This document shows positions 27,003-40,047 of a DNA stretch of 64,000 bases, one piece after another. The stretch lies in NCBI RefSeq assembly GCF_003987215.1, contig NZ_PIPW01000001.1, positions 1,178,001-1,242,000 on the forward strand, written 5' to 3'. The notes below the pieces were generated by a model. The model was not told the origin of the DNA, ran no database searches, and saw nothing but the letters and a program-made list of their open reading frames with translations. Every line of letters begins with the position of its first letter. The first letter of the stretch is position 1. The position numbers were made by a program, and so were the translations under genes. The DNA comes from Pseudidiomarina halophila. Its GTDB lineage: Bacteria > Pseudomonadota > Gammaproteobacteria > Enterobacterales > Alteromonadaceae.

Positions 27003-28508
27003 ATGGAGTTTAGCGTCAAAAGTGGCAGTCCGGAAAAGCAACGTTCAGCCTGTATCGTGGTCGGGGTCTTTGAACCGCGCCGCTTATCAGGCGTCGCCGA
27101 GCAGTTGGACCAGGTCAGCGAAGGCTACCTCAGTAACCTGTTACGCCGTGGTGACCTCGAAGGTAAAGCGGGTCAAATGTTGCTGTTGCACCATGTGCCA
27201 AATATTTTAAGTGAACGCGTACTCCTCGTTGGTTGCGGGAAAGAACGTGAGCTTGATGAACGTCAGTATAAACAAATTATTGAAAAAACCATTCATACTT
27301 TGAATGAAACGGGTTCAATGGAAGCCGTTTGCTTCCTCAGCGAGCTGCATGTAAAAGGCCGCGACACCTATTGGAAAGTACGTCAGGCAGTTGAAGCTGC
27401 ACAGGCCGGTCTGTACACCTTTAACCAACTCAAAACCCGTAAAGAAGAGCCACGCCGTCCCTTACGTAAATTGGTATTCAATGTTCCAACAAGGCGCGAA
27501 CTGCCCCTTGGCGAACGCGCAATCCAGCATGCTCTGGCGGTAAGTAAAGGGGTTACAATCTGTCGTGATGTGGCCAATATGCCACCTAATATTTGCACAC
27601 CCCGCTACCTTGCTGAGCAAGCTGAAGCCATGGCAGCAAACTACGATAATTTAACCTTCAGTGCGGTCGAAGAAAAAGAGATGGCCGAACTGGGTATGAA
27701 TGCCTACCTGGCCGTGGGGCGCGGCTCCGAAAATGAATCTGTATTGTCGCTGTTGCATTACCAGGGGGCAGGCGATGACGTCGCGCCACTGGTGCTGGTT
27801 GGCAAAGGATTAACCTTTGATGCCGGTGGCATATCGATCAAGCCCTCTGCCAATATGGACGAAATGAAATATGACATGGGCGGCGCAGCCTCTGTTTTAG
27901 GCGCTATGCAAGCACTCGCCGAACTGCAACTGCCAGTCAATGTGATTGGCGCAATTGCTGGCTGTGAAAACATGCCCGATGGCAAGGCCTATCGCCCGGG
28001 CGATATCCTCACCACCATGAGCGGACAAACAGTTGAAGTTATCAATACGGATGCTGAAGGTCGCTTAGTACTTTGCGATACCCTGACCTACGTCGAACGT
28101 TTTTCACCTGAGACCGTGATTGACGTAGCAACGCTGACCGGAGCCTGCATTATTGCGCTGGGACATCATGCCAGCGCCCTGATGAGCACGCATAACCCGC
28201 TGGCTCATGAGCTGCTGAATGCTTCTGAGCAAAGTGGCGATCGCGCCTGGCGATTGCCGCTATGGGACGAATATCAGGACGCTCTCGACAGTCCATTCGC
28301 GGATATGGCAAATCTCGGCGGGCGTGATGCCGGCTCGATTGCAGCCGCATGTTTTCTGTCCCGGTTCACCAAAAAGTACCATTGGGCGCATCTTGATATT
28401 GCCGGCACAGCATGGCGCAGCGGCGCGAAAAAAGGTGCGACCGGACGCCCCGTGCCGATGCTAACGCAATTTTTGATCAACCGTACGGCAACAGGTCAAC
28501 AAGACTAA
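27003..28508 (+). CDS. pepA: Leucyl aminopeptidase A (PepA/XerP-like)
   Basis: 501 residues from the ATG at 27003, where [20 protein letters not shown] matches E. coli PepA exactly; an in-frame ATG at 26961 adds 14 residues of junk and has no ribosome binding site. The M17 catalytic domain shows metal ligands in [18 protein letters not shown] and the signature [10 protein letters not shown]. PepA removes N-terminal residues and in E. coli also binds DNA for Xer recombination and carAB regulation. First gene of pepA-holC-valS. Confidence 0.97.
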   Translation: MEFSVKSGSPEKQRSACIVVGVFEPRRLSGVAEQLDQVSEGYLSNLLRRGDLEGKAGQMLLLHHVPNILSERVLLVGCGKERELDERQYKQIIEKTIHTLNETGSMEAVCFLSELHVKGRDTYWKVRQAVEAAQAGLYTFNQLKTRKEEPRRPLRKLVFNVPTRRELPLGERAIQHALAVSKGVTICRDVANMPPNICTPRYLAEQAEAMAANYDNLTFSAVEEKEMAELGMNAYLAVGRGSENESVLSLLHYQGAGDDVAPLVLVGKGLTFDAGGISIKPSANMDEMKYDMGGAASVLGAMQALAELQLPVNVIGAIAGCENMPDGKAYRPGDILTTMSGQTVEVINTDAEGRLVLCDTLTYVERFSPETVIDVATLTGACIIALGHHASALMSTHNPLAHELLNASEQSGDRAWRLPLWDEYQDALDSPFADMANLGGRDAGSIAAACFLSRFTKKYHWAHLDIAGTAWRSGAKKGATGRPVPMLTQFLINRTATGQQD

Positions 28509-28509
28509 T

Positions 28510-28962
28510 ATGGCACAAGGCATCTTTTATGTTCTCGACGGCCTGAACGAAGAGCAACAACTCACATTGTTCTGTAAACTGATCAGCGAACGCTGGCGCG
28601 AACTGGGCAGTATGCGGGTATGGTGCCGCGATCAACAGCATGCAGAAGCGCTGGATCAAGCCTTGTGGCAGCAACCGACCGATGCCTTTGTACCGCATAA
28701 CCTGGTCGGTGAAGGTCCGCCCTACGGCGCTCCTGTCGAGTTATGCTGGCCCGCGGCAACGGTCGCCTCGCGCCGTTGTAAAGTCATCGTCAACTTTATG
28801 CCGACAGCACCACAATTCGCGGGTGCCCAGCTTATTTTAGATCAAGTTCCGAGTGCCCCTGAGCAGCGCCAGGAAGCGCGCGAACGTTTCAAATGGTATC
28901 GCCAGCAAGGGGTCAACCTCAGTACCGTTAATGCGGCTGAGCTAGCAACACATTCAAACTAA
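28510..28962 (+). CDS. holC: DNA polymerase III chi subunit
   Basis: 150 residues; a single alpha/beta domain with FVPHNLVGEGPPYGAPVELC in the middle, close to the E. coli HolC pattern (FVPHNLAGEGP). Chi binds SSB and, through psi, the clamp loader. It starts 1 nt after the pepA stop codon, so the two are coupled, and valS follows 21 nt later. The same order is found in E. coli. Confidence 0.93.
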   Translation: MAQGIFYVLDGLNEEQQLTLFCKLISERWRELGSMRVWCRDQQHAEALDQALWQQPTDAFVPHNLVGEGPPYGAPVELCWPAATVASRRCKVIVNFMPTAPQFAGAQLILDQVPSAPEQRQEARERFKWYRQQGVNLSTVNAAELATHSN

Positions 28963-28983
28963 TTAAAGTCGTGAAGGTTTCTC

Positions 28984-31848
28984 ATGGATAAAACGTATTC
29001 GCCCGATGCTATTGAGCAAGCGCTCTACCAGAAATGGGAGCAGGCAGGTTATTTCAAACCCTCAGGCCAGGGCAGCAGTTACTGCATTATGATACCGCCG
29101 CCGAATGTTACTGGTAGCTTACACATGGGGCATGCTTTCCAGCACACCATCATGGACACGCTGACGCGGTACAAGCGCATGGACGGTTTCAACACACTGT
29201 GGCAGGTCGGCTCAGATCACGCGGGTATCGCCACTCAGATGGTAGTGGAGCGTCAGCTCGCAGCACAGGGAACCAGCCGTACCGAACTCGGACGGGAAGC
29301 CTTTATTGATAAAATCTGGGAATGGAAAAATCAGTCCGGCGGAACCATTACCCAGCAGATGCGGCGGCTCGGCGACTCAGTCGACTGGGATCGCGAACGT
29401 TTCACTATGGATGATGGCCTGTCTAATGCCGTCAAAGAAGTGTTCGTACGGCTGCATAAAGAAAACCTGATTTACCGCGGTAAACGCCTGGTGAACTGGG
29501 ATCCTAAACTGCAAACTGCAATTTCTGATCTGGAAGTTGAGAATAAAGAACAGCAGGGACATATCTGGCACTTACGCTATCCGTTAGCTGATGGCGCGAA
29601 GACCGCCGATGGTAAAGACCATTTGATCGTCGCGACTACCCGCCCGGAAACCATGCTTGGCGACGTCTGCGTCGCTGTGCATCCTGATGACGAACGCTAC
29701 CAGGCCCTGGTTGGTAAATTTATCGAGCTACCGCTGGTCAATCGACGGATCCCAATTATTGCCGATAGTTATGTGGATCAGGATTTTGGCACTGGCTGTG
29801 TGAAAATCACTCCGGCCCATGATTTTAATGATTACGAGATCGGTAAACGCAATAAAATGACCATGATTGCGGTACTCGATGACCATGCCCACGTGCGCGA
29901 ACGTGCAGGTCTGTACACCGCGACAGGTGAAGCTATCGACGCCATCGACGGCTTCGACGGCACCTTACCAGCAGACTATCAAGGGCTGGAACGCTTCGCC
30001 GCGCGCAAAAAGATCATTGCCGACTTTGATGCCGCTGGGTTACTCGACAAAGTTGAGCAACACACCAATAAAGTGCCTTATGGCGACCGCGGCGGTGTGC
30101 CAATCGAACCCCATCTGACCGATCAGTGGTACGTGCGCGTGGCGCCGCTTGCGGAAGTTGCCACCAAAGCCGTTGAAGATGGTGAAATTCAGTTTGTCCC
30201 CAAGCAATATGAAAACATGTACTTCTCCTGGATGCGTGACATTCAGGACTGGTGTATTTCCCGGCAACTCTGGTGGGGCCATCGCATCCCGGCCTGGTAT
30301 GACGAACAAGGAAATGTTTATGTTGGCCGCGATGAAGACGAAGTCCGCCAGGAATATAACCTGGGTGCCGACGTGGCGTTGCAGCAAGACGAAGATGTTC
30401 TCGACACTTGGTTCTCATCTGCGTTGTGGACCTTCTCGACCTTAGGCTGGCCGGAAAACACCGATGATCTGAAAACCTTTCATCCGACCGATGTACTGGT
30501 CACGGGTTTTGACATTATTTTCTTCTGGGTCGCGCGCATGATCATGATGACCATGCATTTCCTTAAAGATGAAAATGGCAAACCCCAGGTTCCTTTTAAA
30601 ACCGTGTATGTCACTGGTCTGATTCGTGATGAAGAAGGCCAGAAGATGTCGAAATCGAAAGGTAATGTTCTTGACCCACTCGACATGATTGATGGTATCG
30701 ATCTGAAGCCGCTGATTGAGAAGCGCACCGCCAACATGATGCAGCCGCAACTTGAAGCGAAAATTAAGAAACGTACCGAAAAACAGTTCCCTGAAGGTAT
30801 CAGCGCGCATGGTACCGATGCACTGCGCTTTACTCTGGCAGCTCTGGCATCGACCGGCCGTGACATCAACTGGGACATGAAACGGTTGGAAGGTTACCGC
30901 AATTTCTGTAACAAACTCTGGAACGCCAGCCGCTATGTGCTGATGAACACAGAAGAACATGATTGCGGTACCAATATAGAAAATAGCGATAGCGAGATGA
31001 CACTGTCACTCGCTGATCAATGGATCATCGAATGCTTTAACGATACCGTGAAGCAGTTCCGTAATGCCTTAGACAACTACCGCTTTGATCAAGCTGCTGC
31101 TATTGCCTATGAGTTCACCTGGAACCAGTTCTGTGACTGGTACCTGGAGTTAACCAAGCCAGTACTGTTTAACGGTGATGAGGCACAACTGCGTGGCACT
31201 CGCCATACGTTGGTTACGGTACTTGAGAAGCTGTTACGATTGTTGCATCCATTACTGCCGTTTATCACCGAAGAGATCTGGCAGCGCGTTGCACCGCTGG
31301 CCGGTGTCCAGGGTGATACCATCATGTTGCAGGCCTATCCACAGGTTCAGCAGGAACGTTTCGCTACTGCGCGGGATGACATGGAATGGTTAAAACAAGT
31401 TATCGTTGCCATTCGTAACATTCGCGGTGAAATGAATTTGTCACCAAACACGCCTTTACCGGTGTTAGTATCGAACGCTGATGCGCAAAGTCGCGAGCGA
31501 CTGCAGCAGAATGCGAGCTTCCTGAGCGCATTGGCGAAATTAGAGTCGGTTGAGTTCCTCAATGCGACTGACGATGCTCCTGCCAGTGCTACAGCTCTGG
31601 TAGGTCGCATGGAACTGCATATTCCAATGGCTGGCTTAATTGATACCGGCGCAGAGCTGGCAAGGCTTGATAAAGCAATCGAAAAAGCTCAGAAGGAAGT
31701 CGCAATGTTCTCACGCAAGCTGAGTAACGACAATTTCGTTAGTAAAGCGCCAGCTGAGGTTATTGCGAAAGAACGCGAGAAGCTGCAAAACGCTGAAGAA
31801 ACCCTTGTCCAGTTGCAACAACAACGCGAGAAAATCGCTGCGCTGTAA
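28984..31848 (+). CDS. valS: Valyl-tRNA synthetase
   Basis: 954 residues, E. coli length. A class I synthetase: the HIGH motif is in [16 protein letters not shown] near residue 40, the editing CP1 domain spans about 190-330, KMSKS is visible in [19 protein letters not shown], and a coiled-coil arm forms the last 70 residues. It charges tRNA-Val and edits Thr. Its stop codon lies in the loop of a perfect 11-bp inverted repeat. Confidence 0.98.
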   Translation: MDKTYSPDAIEQALYQKWEQAGYFKPSGQGSSYCIMIPPPNVTGSLHMGHAFQHTIMDTLTRYKRMDGFNTLWQVGSDHAGIATQMVVERQLAAQGTSRTELGREAFIDKIWEWKNQSGGTITQQMRRLGDSVDWDRERFTMDDGLSNAVKEVFVRLHKENLIYRGKRLVNWDPKLQTAISDLEVENKEQQGHIWHLRYPLADGAKTADGKDHLIVATTRPETMLGDVCVAVHPDDERYQALVGKFIELPLVNRRIPIIADSYVDQDFGTGCVKITPAHDFNDYEIGKRNKMTMIAVLDDHAHVRERAGLYTATGEAIDAIDGFDGTLPADYQGLERFAARKKIIADFDAAGLLDKVEQHTNKVPYGDRGGVPIEPHLTDQWYVRVAPLAEVATKAVEDGEIQFVPKQYENMYFSWMRDIQDWCISRQLWWGHRIPAWYDEQGNVYVGRDEDEVRQEYNLGADVALQQDEDVLDTWFSSALWTFSTLGWPENTDDLKTFHPTDVLVTGFDIIFFWVARMIMMTMHFLKDENGKPQVPFKTVYVTGLIRDEEGQKMSKSKGNVLDPLDMIDGIDLKPLIEKRTANMMQPQLEAKIKKRTEKQFPEGISAHGTDALRFTLAALASTGRDINWDMKRLEGYRNFCNKLWNASRYVLMNTEEHDCGTNIENSDSEMTLSLADQWIIECFNDTVKQFRNALDNYRFDQAAAIAYEFTWNQFCDWYLELTKPVLFNGDEAQLRGTRHTLVTVLEKLLRLLHPLLPFITEEIWQRVAPLAGVQGDTIMLQAYPQVQQERFATARDDMEWLKQVIVAIRNIRGEMNLSPNTPLPVLVSNADAQSRERLQQNASFLSALAKLESVEFLNATDDAPASATALVGRMELHIPMAGLIDTGAELARLDKAIEKAQKEVAMFSRKLSNDNFVSKAPAEVIAKEREKLQNAEETLVQLQQQREKIAAL

Positions 31849-31862
31849 TATCAGCGCAGCGA
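31835..31862. repeat. Perfect 11-bp palindrome across the valS stop codon
   Basis: TCGCTGCGCTG (31835-31845) and CAGCGCAGCGA (31852-31862) flank the loop TAATAT, which contains the valS stop. It could fold in the mRNA, but no T-run follows on the plus strand, so intrinsic termination is doubtful. Confidence 0.6.
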
Positions 31863-31962
31863 CAACCGCGATTAAAGCTGCAAACATAGGAATCACCACG
31901 GTCACCACAAAGATGTCTTTATAGGCCTCTTTGTGGGTTAACCCCATCAGGGTTAATAACGC
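31849..31962 (-). pseudogene. Probable 3' remnant of a membrane transporter gene
   Basis: On the minus strand, an open stretch encodes GALLTLMGLTHKEAYKDIFV, followed by the hydrophobic run VTVVIPMFAALIAVVAALI. Alternation of a charged loop and a long hydrophobic helix looks like the C-terminus of a polytopic permease. There is no proper start, no 5' part, and the frame runs on antisense into valS. The sequence therefore looks like a gene tail left after deletion. Alternative: chance coding potential of intergenic DNA. Family identity is not certain. Confidence 0.4.
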
Positions 31963-31984
31963 CCCTATTTTTTTATTTTAGGGG
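31938..31984 (+). terminator. Tandem hairpins downstream of valS
   Basis: First hairpin TTAACCC/GGGTTAA (31938-31956, loop CATCA), then CCCCTA/TAGGGG (31962-31984) whose loop is T-rich with a T7 run at 31968-31974. The T-run lies 11 nt after the first stem, so canonical intrinsic termination is not certain. It could serve valS. Confidence 0.35.
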
Positions 31985-31997
31985 GCTCGGTGCTTAG

Positions 31998-32357
31998 TTA
32001 TTCTTCTTCATCGTCACCGAAATACGTGCCCCAACCGTCGTACTCGACGCCTGATTCGTCAGCTAATTCAGCCACTTCCAGCGCTTGTGCTTCGATTTTA
32101 TCACGCTCAAGTGGCAACTCACTCACCGCGGCAAACGCAAACCAGCGACTGCCATCATCAAGTTCAAATTCATCGGCATCATCAACGTGAAAACCGGCCT
32201 TTACCAGTTCGACTGCAGCTTTTTCCAACTTGGTAAAGTCAGGACTGGCGAGGTGATGTTCGATGGTGTAAATACCGTCTTCTGGCGCACCGTCGGCCAA
32301 TAGTGCCGCTATGGTTTCCGCGGTTTGTTCCTGGATCGCTTGTTTGTCGACGCTCAT
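31998..32357 (-). CDS. rraB: Ribonuclease E inhibitor B
   Basis: 119 residues, acidic, with IYTIEHHLASPDFTKLEKAA near residue 27 and VEYDGWGTYFGDDEEE at the end, both matching E. coli RraB. RraB binds RNase E and changes degradosome composition and mRNA turnover. It is preceded by plsC 12 nt upstream on the same strand, suggesting a plsC-rraB transcript, and converges with valS. Confidence 0.92.
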   Translation of the reverse strand: MSVDKQAIQEQTAETIAALLADGAPEDGIYTIEHHLASPDFTKLEKAAVELVKAGFHVDDADEFELDDGSRWFAFAAVSELPLERDKIEAQALEVAELADESGVEYDGWGTYFGDDEEE

Positions 32358-32369
32358 AAATTGCTCCGG

Positions 32370-33098
32370 TTAGCTTTTTGGCTGTTGCGCCAACTCGTGA
32401 TCGAGTTCGCTGATTTTTAGTTGCATCTGTTGATGACACTTAGCCATCAACGCGCGTACGTTATCGCTAGAATAGTCGCTTACCGCAATCGGCGGCAACA
32501 TCTCAATGATCACTTTGCCATTATTCCAGCGGTTTAATTTGATACGCCCATGCAGGTTTGACACACATATAGGTACGATAGGAACCTGAGCTTGCAAGGC
32601 GGTACGGAAGGCGCCTGTCTTAAAGGGCAACAGCCCGCGTCCGTAACTACGTGTTCCTTCAGGGAACAGCAGTACTGATATCTGGCGTTCGCGGATAGCT
32701 TGTGCAGCTTGTTCTATAGTGCCCCGGGCCCGACCGGTATTCTTGCGGTCAATTAAGATGTTGCCCGATAACCAATAGAGTTGGCCGAAGAACGGGATCC
32801 ATTTGAGACTTTTCTTGCCAATACTCACTGCTCGTGGCGGCATCGCACGACTCAGGGTGAAAATATCGTAAGTGTTCTGGTGATTGGCAACGTAGACATA
32901 GGGCGCACCTTCGTATAGCCCTTCCGGCACACGAATTTCCAGTTCCACACCCAACAAACGATGTGTGCGTCCGTACCAGTGTGCGAAAATAGGGGTGTTA
33001 TTAGGGTGAAACGGGCGTGCCAGACAAAATAACAGGCCCAACACACCACATATAATCACGAAACAGCCAAGTAAAATCAGTCGTACAACAGCGAGCAT
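32370..33098 (-). CDS. plsC: 1-acyl-sn-glycerol-3-phosphate acyltransferase
   Basis: 242 residues with an N-terminal hydrophobic segment (about 4-28) anchoring it in the inner membrane. Acyltransferase motifs: HX4D at H73-D78 (ANHQNTYDIF), FPEGTRSYG at 145-153, and VPIVPICVSN downstream. It makes phosphatidic acid from lysophosphatidic acid. In E. coli plsC neighbours parC, as here (parC ends 59 nt after the window position of its start on the same strand). Confidence 0.93.
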   Translation of the reverse strand: MLAVVRLILLGCFVIICGVLGLLFCLARPFHPNNTPIFAHWYGRTHRLLGVELEIRVPEGLYEGAPYVYVANHQNTYDIFTLSRAMPPRAVSIGKKSLKWIPFFGQLYWLSGNILIDRKNTGRARGTIEQAAQAIRERQISVLLFPEGTRSYGRGLLPFKTGAFRTALQAQVPIVPICVSNLHGRIKLNRWNNGKVIIEMLPPIAVSDYSSDNVRALMAKCHQQMQLKISELDHELAQQPKS

Positions 33099-33157
33099 GC
33101 AATCTCCTCTTTTTGCTGCCCGCTAGTATACCTGTTTCGGCCGTAAAAAACGTCCGA

Positions 33158-35398
33158 TCAGTCCTGACTATCTACGGTAATTGCATCAACCCGCTGTAAT
33201 CCGCGTGGCAATTTATTACCTCGACGGCCGCGTTCACCGCGATAATGCTCGAGATCTGCAGGCTTTAGGGTCAACTTACGTTTACCAGCTAACAAGGTGA
33301 TTGCGGCATCGGCTGGCACAACATTGGTGGCCACCACGTATTCTTCCCGGGACTGGGCGCGCAACGTAGGAATGCTAATCATCTTATTGCCCTTGCCTTT
33401 CGACAACTCCGGCAACTCTGTGAGTGGGAAAATCAACATCCGGCCTTCATTTGAAACGACAACCAGCATATCCGTCGCGACGTCGCTCACTTTATTCGGC
33501 GGCAAGATTTTTGCTCCGGTAGGTAAATTAAGTACCGCTTTACCGTTTTTATTACGACTAACCAAATCACTGAACTTGCAGACAAAACCGTAACCTGCAT
33601 CAGAAGCTAATAAATAACGCTGCTCATCCTGCGCCATCAGCACATGCTCGACAATTTCACCAGCAACCAGATTAAAACGGCCGGTTAAGGGTTCACCCTG
33701 AGTTCTGGCCGAGGGCAACAGGTGCGCTTCGCAAGAGAAGCTGCGCCCGGAACTGTCGAGAAACACAACTTGCTGATTACTCTTGCCTTGCGCACTGGCA
33801 AGGAAGTTATCACCTGACTTGTAAGCGAGGCTGGTGCCATCAACATCATGCCCCTTGGCAGCGCGTACCCAGCCTTTTTTCGAAAGCACAACAGTTACCG
33901 ACTCAGCTGGCGTAAGATCACGTTCGCTGAGAGCCTTCGCTTCCTGTCGCTCGACTAACGGCGAGCGACGGTCGTCGCCGTATTTCTCGGCGTCAGCAAG
34001 AATCTCTTTACGCATTAAGGTTTTCAGGCGGCGGTCAGAACTTAGCAGCGTTTCCAGCTTTTGACGTTCCTGCTCTAACTCGTCTTGTTCGCCTTTTAAC
34101 TTCATCTCTTCTAACTTCGCTAAATGGCGAAGTTTCAGTTCGAGTATCGCTTCGGCCTGGGTTTCCGACAGTTTGAAACGCTTTATCAGCTCTGCTTTTG
34201 GCTCGTCTTCATAACGGATGATTGCGATAACTTCATCAAGATTAAGGTATGCAATTAATAAGCCTTCAAGGATATGCAGGCGTGCCAGAACTTTATCTAA
34301 GCGATGCTGCAAGCGGCGTGTCACCGTGGTTTGGCGGAACGTCAGCCACTCTTTCAACACGGTAAGTATTGGTTTTACCTGCGGACGGCCATCAAGACCC
34401 AGCATGTTCAGGTTCACCCGATACTGTTTCTCCAGATCGGTAGTCGCAAACAGGTGTTGCATCATCTGTTCAATGTCGACGCGATTAGAACGCGGAACCA
34501 CGACCAACCGCGTCGGGTTTTCGTGATCTGATTCGTCGCGTAAATCCGACACCATGGGCAGTTTTTTCGCTTGCATCTGGCCGGCGATCTGCTCCAGAAC
34601 TTTCGAACCGGACGCTTGATGAGGCAGCGCATAAATAACCACTTCACCGTCTTCAATCAGGTATTTCGCACGCATCCGGATGCTGCCGCGGCCGGATTCG
34701 TAGAGTTTTACAATTTCATCCTGCGGAGTAATGATTTCAGCGTCGGTCGGGTAATCTGGTCCCTGTAGATGCTCCATTACTTCGGCAAGGTCAGCACTTG
34801 GCTTTTCGAGGAGCAGCGCACAGGCATGGGCAACTTCCCGTGCATTGTGCGGTGGAATATCCGTCGCCATACCTACCGCAATACCCGTCACCCCATTTAA
34901 CAAGATGTGCGGGAGTCGGGCCGGCAGCATCCGCGGCTCTTTCATGGTGCCATCGAAGTTTGGTGTCCAGTCTACCGTGCCCTGACCCAGCTCACTTAAC
35001 AGCAACTCACTGAAGCGCGATAACTTCGCTTCGGTATAACGCATCGCAGCAAATGACTTAGGATCATCCTGCGAGCCCCAGTTACCCTGACCATCCACCA
35101 GTGGATAGCGATAGGAAAAGGGCTGCGCCATTAACACCATGGCTTCGTAGCATGCGCTATCGCCATGGGGATGAAATTTACCTAACACGTCACCCACGGT
35201 ACGCGCCGATTTTTTATACTTTGCCAGCGCTGACAAGCCAAGCTCTGACATTGCATAGATGATACGCCGCTGCACGGGCTTAAGGCCGTCACCAATATGT
35301 GGCAGCGCCCGATCCATGATCACGTACATGGAGTAATTTAAATAGGCGTCCTCAGTAAAGCGGCGTAACGGAATTTGTTCTACTGTGTCTATCGACAT
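33158..35398 (-). CDS. parC: DNA topoisomerase IV subunit A
   Basis: 746 residues. The catalytic tyrosine is in [12 protein letters not shown] near residue 120. The quinolone-resistance region reads [14 protein letters not shown] with Ser81 and Glu85, the wild-type, drug-susceptible residues. The C-terminal beta-pinwheel occupies the last 250 residues. ParC with ParE decatenates daughter chromosomes. It follows parE after a 14-nt gap with AAGGAG upstream of the ATG. Confidence 0.98.
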   Translation of the reverse strand: MSIDTVEQIPLRRFTEDAYLNYSMYVIMDRALPHIGDGLKPVQRRIIYAMSELGLSALAKYKKSARTVGDVLGKFHPHGDSACYEAMVLMAQPFSYRYPLVDGQGNWGSQDDPKSFAAMRYTEAKLSRFSELLLSELGQGTVDWTPNFDGTMKEPRMLPARLPHILLNGVTGIAVGMATDIPPHNAREVAHACALLLEKPSADLAEVMEHLQGPDYPTDAEIITPQDEIVKLYESGRGSIRMRAKYLIEDGEVVIYALPHQASGSKVLEQIAGQMQAKKLPMVSDLRDESDHENPTRLVVVPRSNRVDIEQMMQHLFATTDLEKQYRVNLNMLGLDGRPQVKPILTVLKEWLTFRQTTVTRRLQHRLDKVLARLHILEGLLIAYLNLDEVIAIIRYEDEPKAELIKRFKLSETQAEAILELKLRHLAKLEEMKLKGEQDELEQERQKLETLLSSDRRLKTLMRKEILADAEKYGDDRRSPLVERQEAKALSERDLTPAESVTVVLSKKGWVRAAKGHDVDGTSLAYKSGDNFLASAQGKSNQQVVFLDSSGRSFSCEAHLLPSARTQGEPLTGRFNLVAGEIVEHVLMAQDEQRYLLASDAGYGFVCKFSDLVSRNKNGKAVLNLPTGAKILPPNKVSDVATDMLVVVSNEGRMLIFPLTELPELSKGKGNKMISIPTLRAQSREEYVVATNVVPADAAITLLAGKRKLTLKPADLEHYRGERGRRGNKLPRGLQRVDAITVDSQD

Positions 35399-35412
35399 TC
35401 TTATTGTTCTCC

Positions 35413-37347
<1,935 letters not shown>

Positions 37348-37381
37348 TCATATACTGTTACAGGATGAGCCGAAACTCAAG

Positions 37382-37822
37382 CTAGTATTCGGTTGCTAAA
37401 CCCTGTTCGCGGATAAGCTCAAGCCATTCCTGTAAAAAACGATTCACCTGAAATTTCTCGTTGACTTGATGCATAGCGCGATTTGGTTGTTCGTATACGG
37501 CTTGCAGGCGCGTCACATTTTGACTGCGCGTGACTTCCGCAAGCTGAGCGTCGTGGTACAACCGCACCTCAAGTTCAGTTTCCACTAATCCCGGCAACTG
37601 TGCCTGAAGCGCATGCTGTTTGATGCGAACATCGGTGGTGTACGGTGCACTCTGAATCACTGCGACCCGAAAGTGTAAATGTGAGCCAACCTTAATCAGG
37701 TATTCACGCCCCTGTTTCACCTGCGCCAGCACTTTAACCAGCGCAGCATAGTTTATTGCCGCAAGGCGTTGCAATGCGGCTAAGTCAAACTGGTAACGTT
37801 TTCGCTTCACGTCTGTAGTCAT
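37382..37822 (-). CDS. yqiB: DUF1249 family protein (YqiB)
   Basis: 146 residues, Arg/Gln-rich, with LAALQRLAAINYAALVKVL near the start and YERNRAMHQ-like C-terminus (EQPNRAMHQVNEKFQVNRFL). This matches YqiB/DUF1249, whose function is unknown. It lies 9 nt after nudF, the E. coli order. The E. coli genes cpdA and yqiA, normally next towards parE, are absent. Confidence 0.88.
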   Translation of the reverse strand: MTTDVKRKRYQFDLAALQRLAAINYAALVKVLAQVKQGREYLIKVGSHLHFRVAVIQSAPYTTDVRIKQHALQAQLPGLVETELEVRLYHDAQLAEVTRSQNVTRLQAVYEQPNRAMHQVNEKFQVNRFLQEWLELIREQGLATEY

Positions 37823-37831
37823 AGAACTCAG

Positions 37832-38437
37832 TTAATCTTCTCGTATCTGTTGCAAATGAAGTTGTAACCATTGTAGCCCAATCACGCTGGCTGCATTGTT
37901 AATTTTTCCGTGCTCCAGTAACTGCACGACTTCCTCGCGAGGTAAAACGTGTACCCGGATATCTTCATTCTCACTCGCTAAGCCACCTTGTTTTGCCGCT
38001 TTACTACTGTCCACACGTGCTACGTAGATTGAAATTTTTTCAGTACAGCCACCCGGCGTTGATAAATAGGTTAAAGCGAAATCAAGCTGCCCGGTAGTCA
38101 GCCCTGCCTCTTCCTGTAACTCACGATGTGCCACAGCCTCTGGTTGTTCCTCGGGATCATCGATCATACCGGCCACAAACTCGAGTAGCCAGGGTGAGTC
38201 ATCTTGTTCGAGAGCGCCGATGCGAAACTGTTCTAACAGCACAAGCTGGTCGCGTTCAATATCATAAGGCACCACCACCACCGCATGTCCGCGATCCATA
38301 ACTTCGCGATCAAATTCTGGCGACCAACCACCACCAAACAATTTATGTTTTATACGGTAATTAAAAATACTCAAAAAACCTTTGCGAATAGGCTTTTTCT
38401 CAATAACTTCATAATCATCATGGCTAAATTTTTGCAC
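37832..38437 (-). CDS. nudF: ADP-ribose pyrophosphatase
   Basis: 201 residues from a GTG start with AAGG upstream. The Nudix box at about 90-113 (AGMIDDPEEQPEAVAHRELQ, then EEAGL) has one extra residue between the leading Gly and the catalytic helix compared with E. coli NudF. The enzyme hydrolyses ADP-ribose to AMP and ribose-5-phosphate. It is divergent from tolC as in E. coli. Confidence 0.9.
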   Translation of the reverse strand: MQKFSHDDYEVIEKKPIRKGFLSIFNYRIKHKLFGGGWSPEFDREVMDRGHAVVVVPYDIERDQLVLLEQFRIGALEQDDSPWLLEFVAGMIDDPEEQPEAVAHRELQEEAGLTTGQLDFALTYLSTPGGCTEKISIYVARVDSSKAAKQGGLASENEDIRVHVLPREEVVQLLEHGKINNAASVIGLQWLQLHLQQIRED

Positions 38438-38688
38438 GTTAAACCTTCTGCGTTGCTGTTGCGTCTAAATTGTTCTGATTCGCTCTTTAAGCGTTTTACG
38501 AGAAAGTGTATGTTTTAGCGCACAAATCTCATAATTGGTTACATTTAAGCATGTCCTGTTGCAACTGAAAGCATGAATCCAACCAACTATCGGGTGTATG
38601 CTAGTAATCATTCAAATGTGTATGTAAAATACCAAACAATTAGCAACGGTCATCTGAGCCAGACAAACCTATCAGGATAACTGAACTC

Positions 38689-40047
38689 ATGAATAAAAAG
38701 TTTCTTTCAGCTCTCATCGGACTCACTTTTGCTGCGGGCAGTTCCGTCACCTATGCTGACGATCTCGCGCAGATTTTTCAATTAGCTCTGCAAAATGATC
38801 CCACCCTGAAGCAGGCACAAGCAGAAAGTAATGCTGCGCGTGAGGGTGTTAACATCGCTCAGGCAGACTGGTGGCCACAGGCGGATTTATCCGCAGGGTA
38901 TTCTCGCACCACTCGCGAAACCTTAGATTTCGACAGTGGCGGTAATATGTTTATGTACGATATTACCAGTACCGGCTGGAATGCAGGGATCAACCTGAGT
39001 CAAACACTCTTTAGTAAAGCGGTTTGGGAGCAGACCGAAATCGCTGATAAACAAGCATATCAGGCTGAAGTGAATTACCTGAGTGTGCGCCAGCAGTTGA
39101 TGATTCGCGTGGTTAACGCTTACTTTACTGTACTTGAACGTAAAGATGATTTGGAATTCGCTGAAGCAGAAAAGCGCGCGATTGAACGTCAGTTAGAACA
39201 AACTAAGCAACGTTTTTCAGTAGGTTTGACTGCGATCACTGATGTGCACGAAGCGCAAGCTCAGTTTGACAACGCAGTTGCACGAGAGATCCAGGCTCGT
39301 AATGCAGTTGAGATCGCCCGCGAAAGCTTACGTGAGATTACCGGTCGTTATCACGAAGACCTGGCGGAACTGAATAAAGAGGAATTTTCGCCGACACTAC
39401 CAAATCCAGAAAATCCTGACGCATGGGTCGACATCGCTGAAGATAAAAACTTGCAGTTGCTGGTTCAACGCGTCGCCGTAGAGGTTTCTAACCAACGAAT
39501 TGATTTAGCACAAGCTGGTCACTACCCGCGTGTCTCACTTTCTGGTAGCGTTTCGACGCAGGATAGCGAGAGTGAGGTGCTTGGGCAAACTACAAATCCA
39601 CCGCGTATGGATAGTACGTCCATTGGTTTAAATTTGAATGTTCCGCTGTTTAGTGGATTCCGTACTTCATCACAAGCAGACCAGGCGCGGGCAAACTATG
39701 TTGCCAGCAGCCAACAACTTGAGCGCACACGACGTGATGTAGAGCGCCAGGTCCGTAGTTCTTATTACGATATAGTAGCTGCCATGGCGACGATTCGCGC
39801 CCTGGAGCAAGCCGTGGTTTCTGCCGAAAGTGCTTTAAAGGCAACACAAACAGGTTTTGAAGTCGGTACCCGGACCATTGTTGATGTACTTGATAGCACA
39901 CGTAACTTGTTTAATGCCCGCCGTAATCTGTCGACTGCACGTTACAATTACATCCGTCAATCACTGACACTGCAACAAGCTTCCGGTAAAATCAGTGAAC
40001 AAGATCTGATGGCAATTAACGCAAGTCTGATTAATGAAAATAATTGA
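38689..40047 (+). CDS. tolC: Outer-membrane efflux channel TolC
   Basis: 452 residues with a signal peptide (MNKKFLSALIGLTFAAGSSV, cut after YA). Two outer-membrane-factor repeats are visible, each with NPTLKQA/FSGFRTSSQADQAR-type motifs and long helical, Gln/Ala-rich segments that form the periplasmic barrel; YNYIRQSLTLQQASG ends the second. It partners RND, MFS and type I exporters. It overlaps the downstream lpxL-like gene by 14 nt. Confidence 0.95.
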   Translation: MNKKFLSALIGLTFAAGSSVTYADDLAQIFQLALQNDPTLKQAQAESNAAREGVNIAQADWWPQADLSAGYSRTTRETLDFDSGGNMFMYDITSTGWNAGINLSQTLFSKAVWEQTEIADKQAYQAEVNYLSVRQQLMIRVVNAYFTVLERKDDLEFAEAEKRAIERQLEQTKQRFSVGLTAITDVHEAQAQFDNAVAREIQARNAVEIARESLREITGRYHEDLAELNKEEFSPTLPNPENPDAWVDIAEDKNLQLLVQRVAVEVSNQRIDLAQAGHYPRVSLSGSVSTQDSESEVLGQTTNPPRMDSTSIGLNLNVPLFSGFRTSSQADQARANYVASSQQLERTRRDVERQVRSSYYDIVAAMATIRALEQAVVSAESALKATQTGFEVGTRTIVDVLDSTRNLFNARRNLSTARYNYIRQSLTLQQASGKISEQDLMAINASLINENN

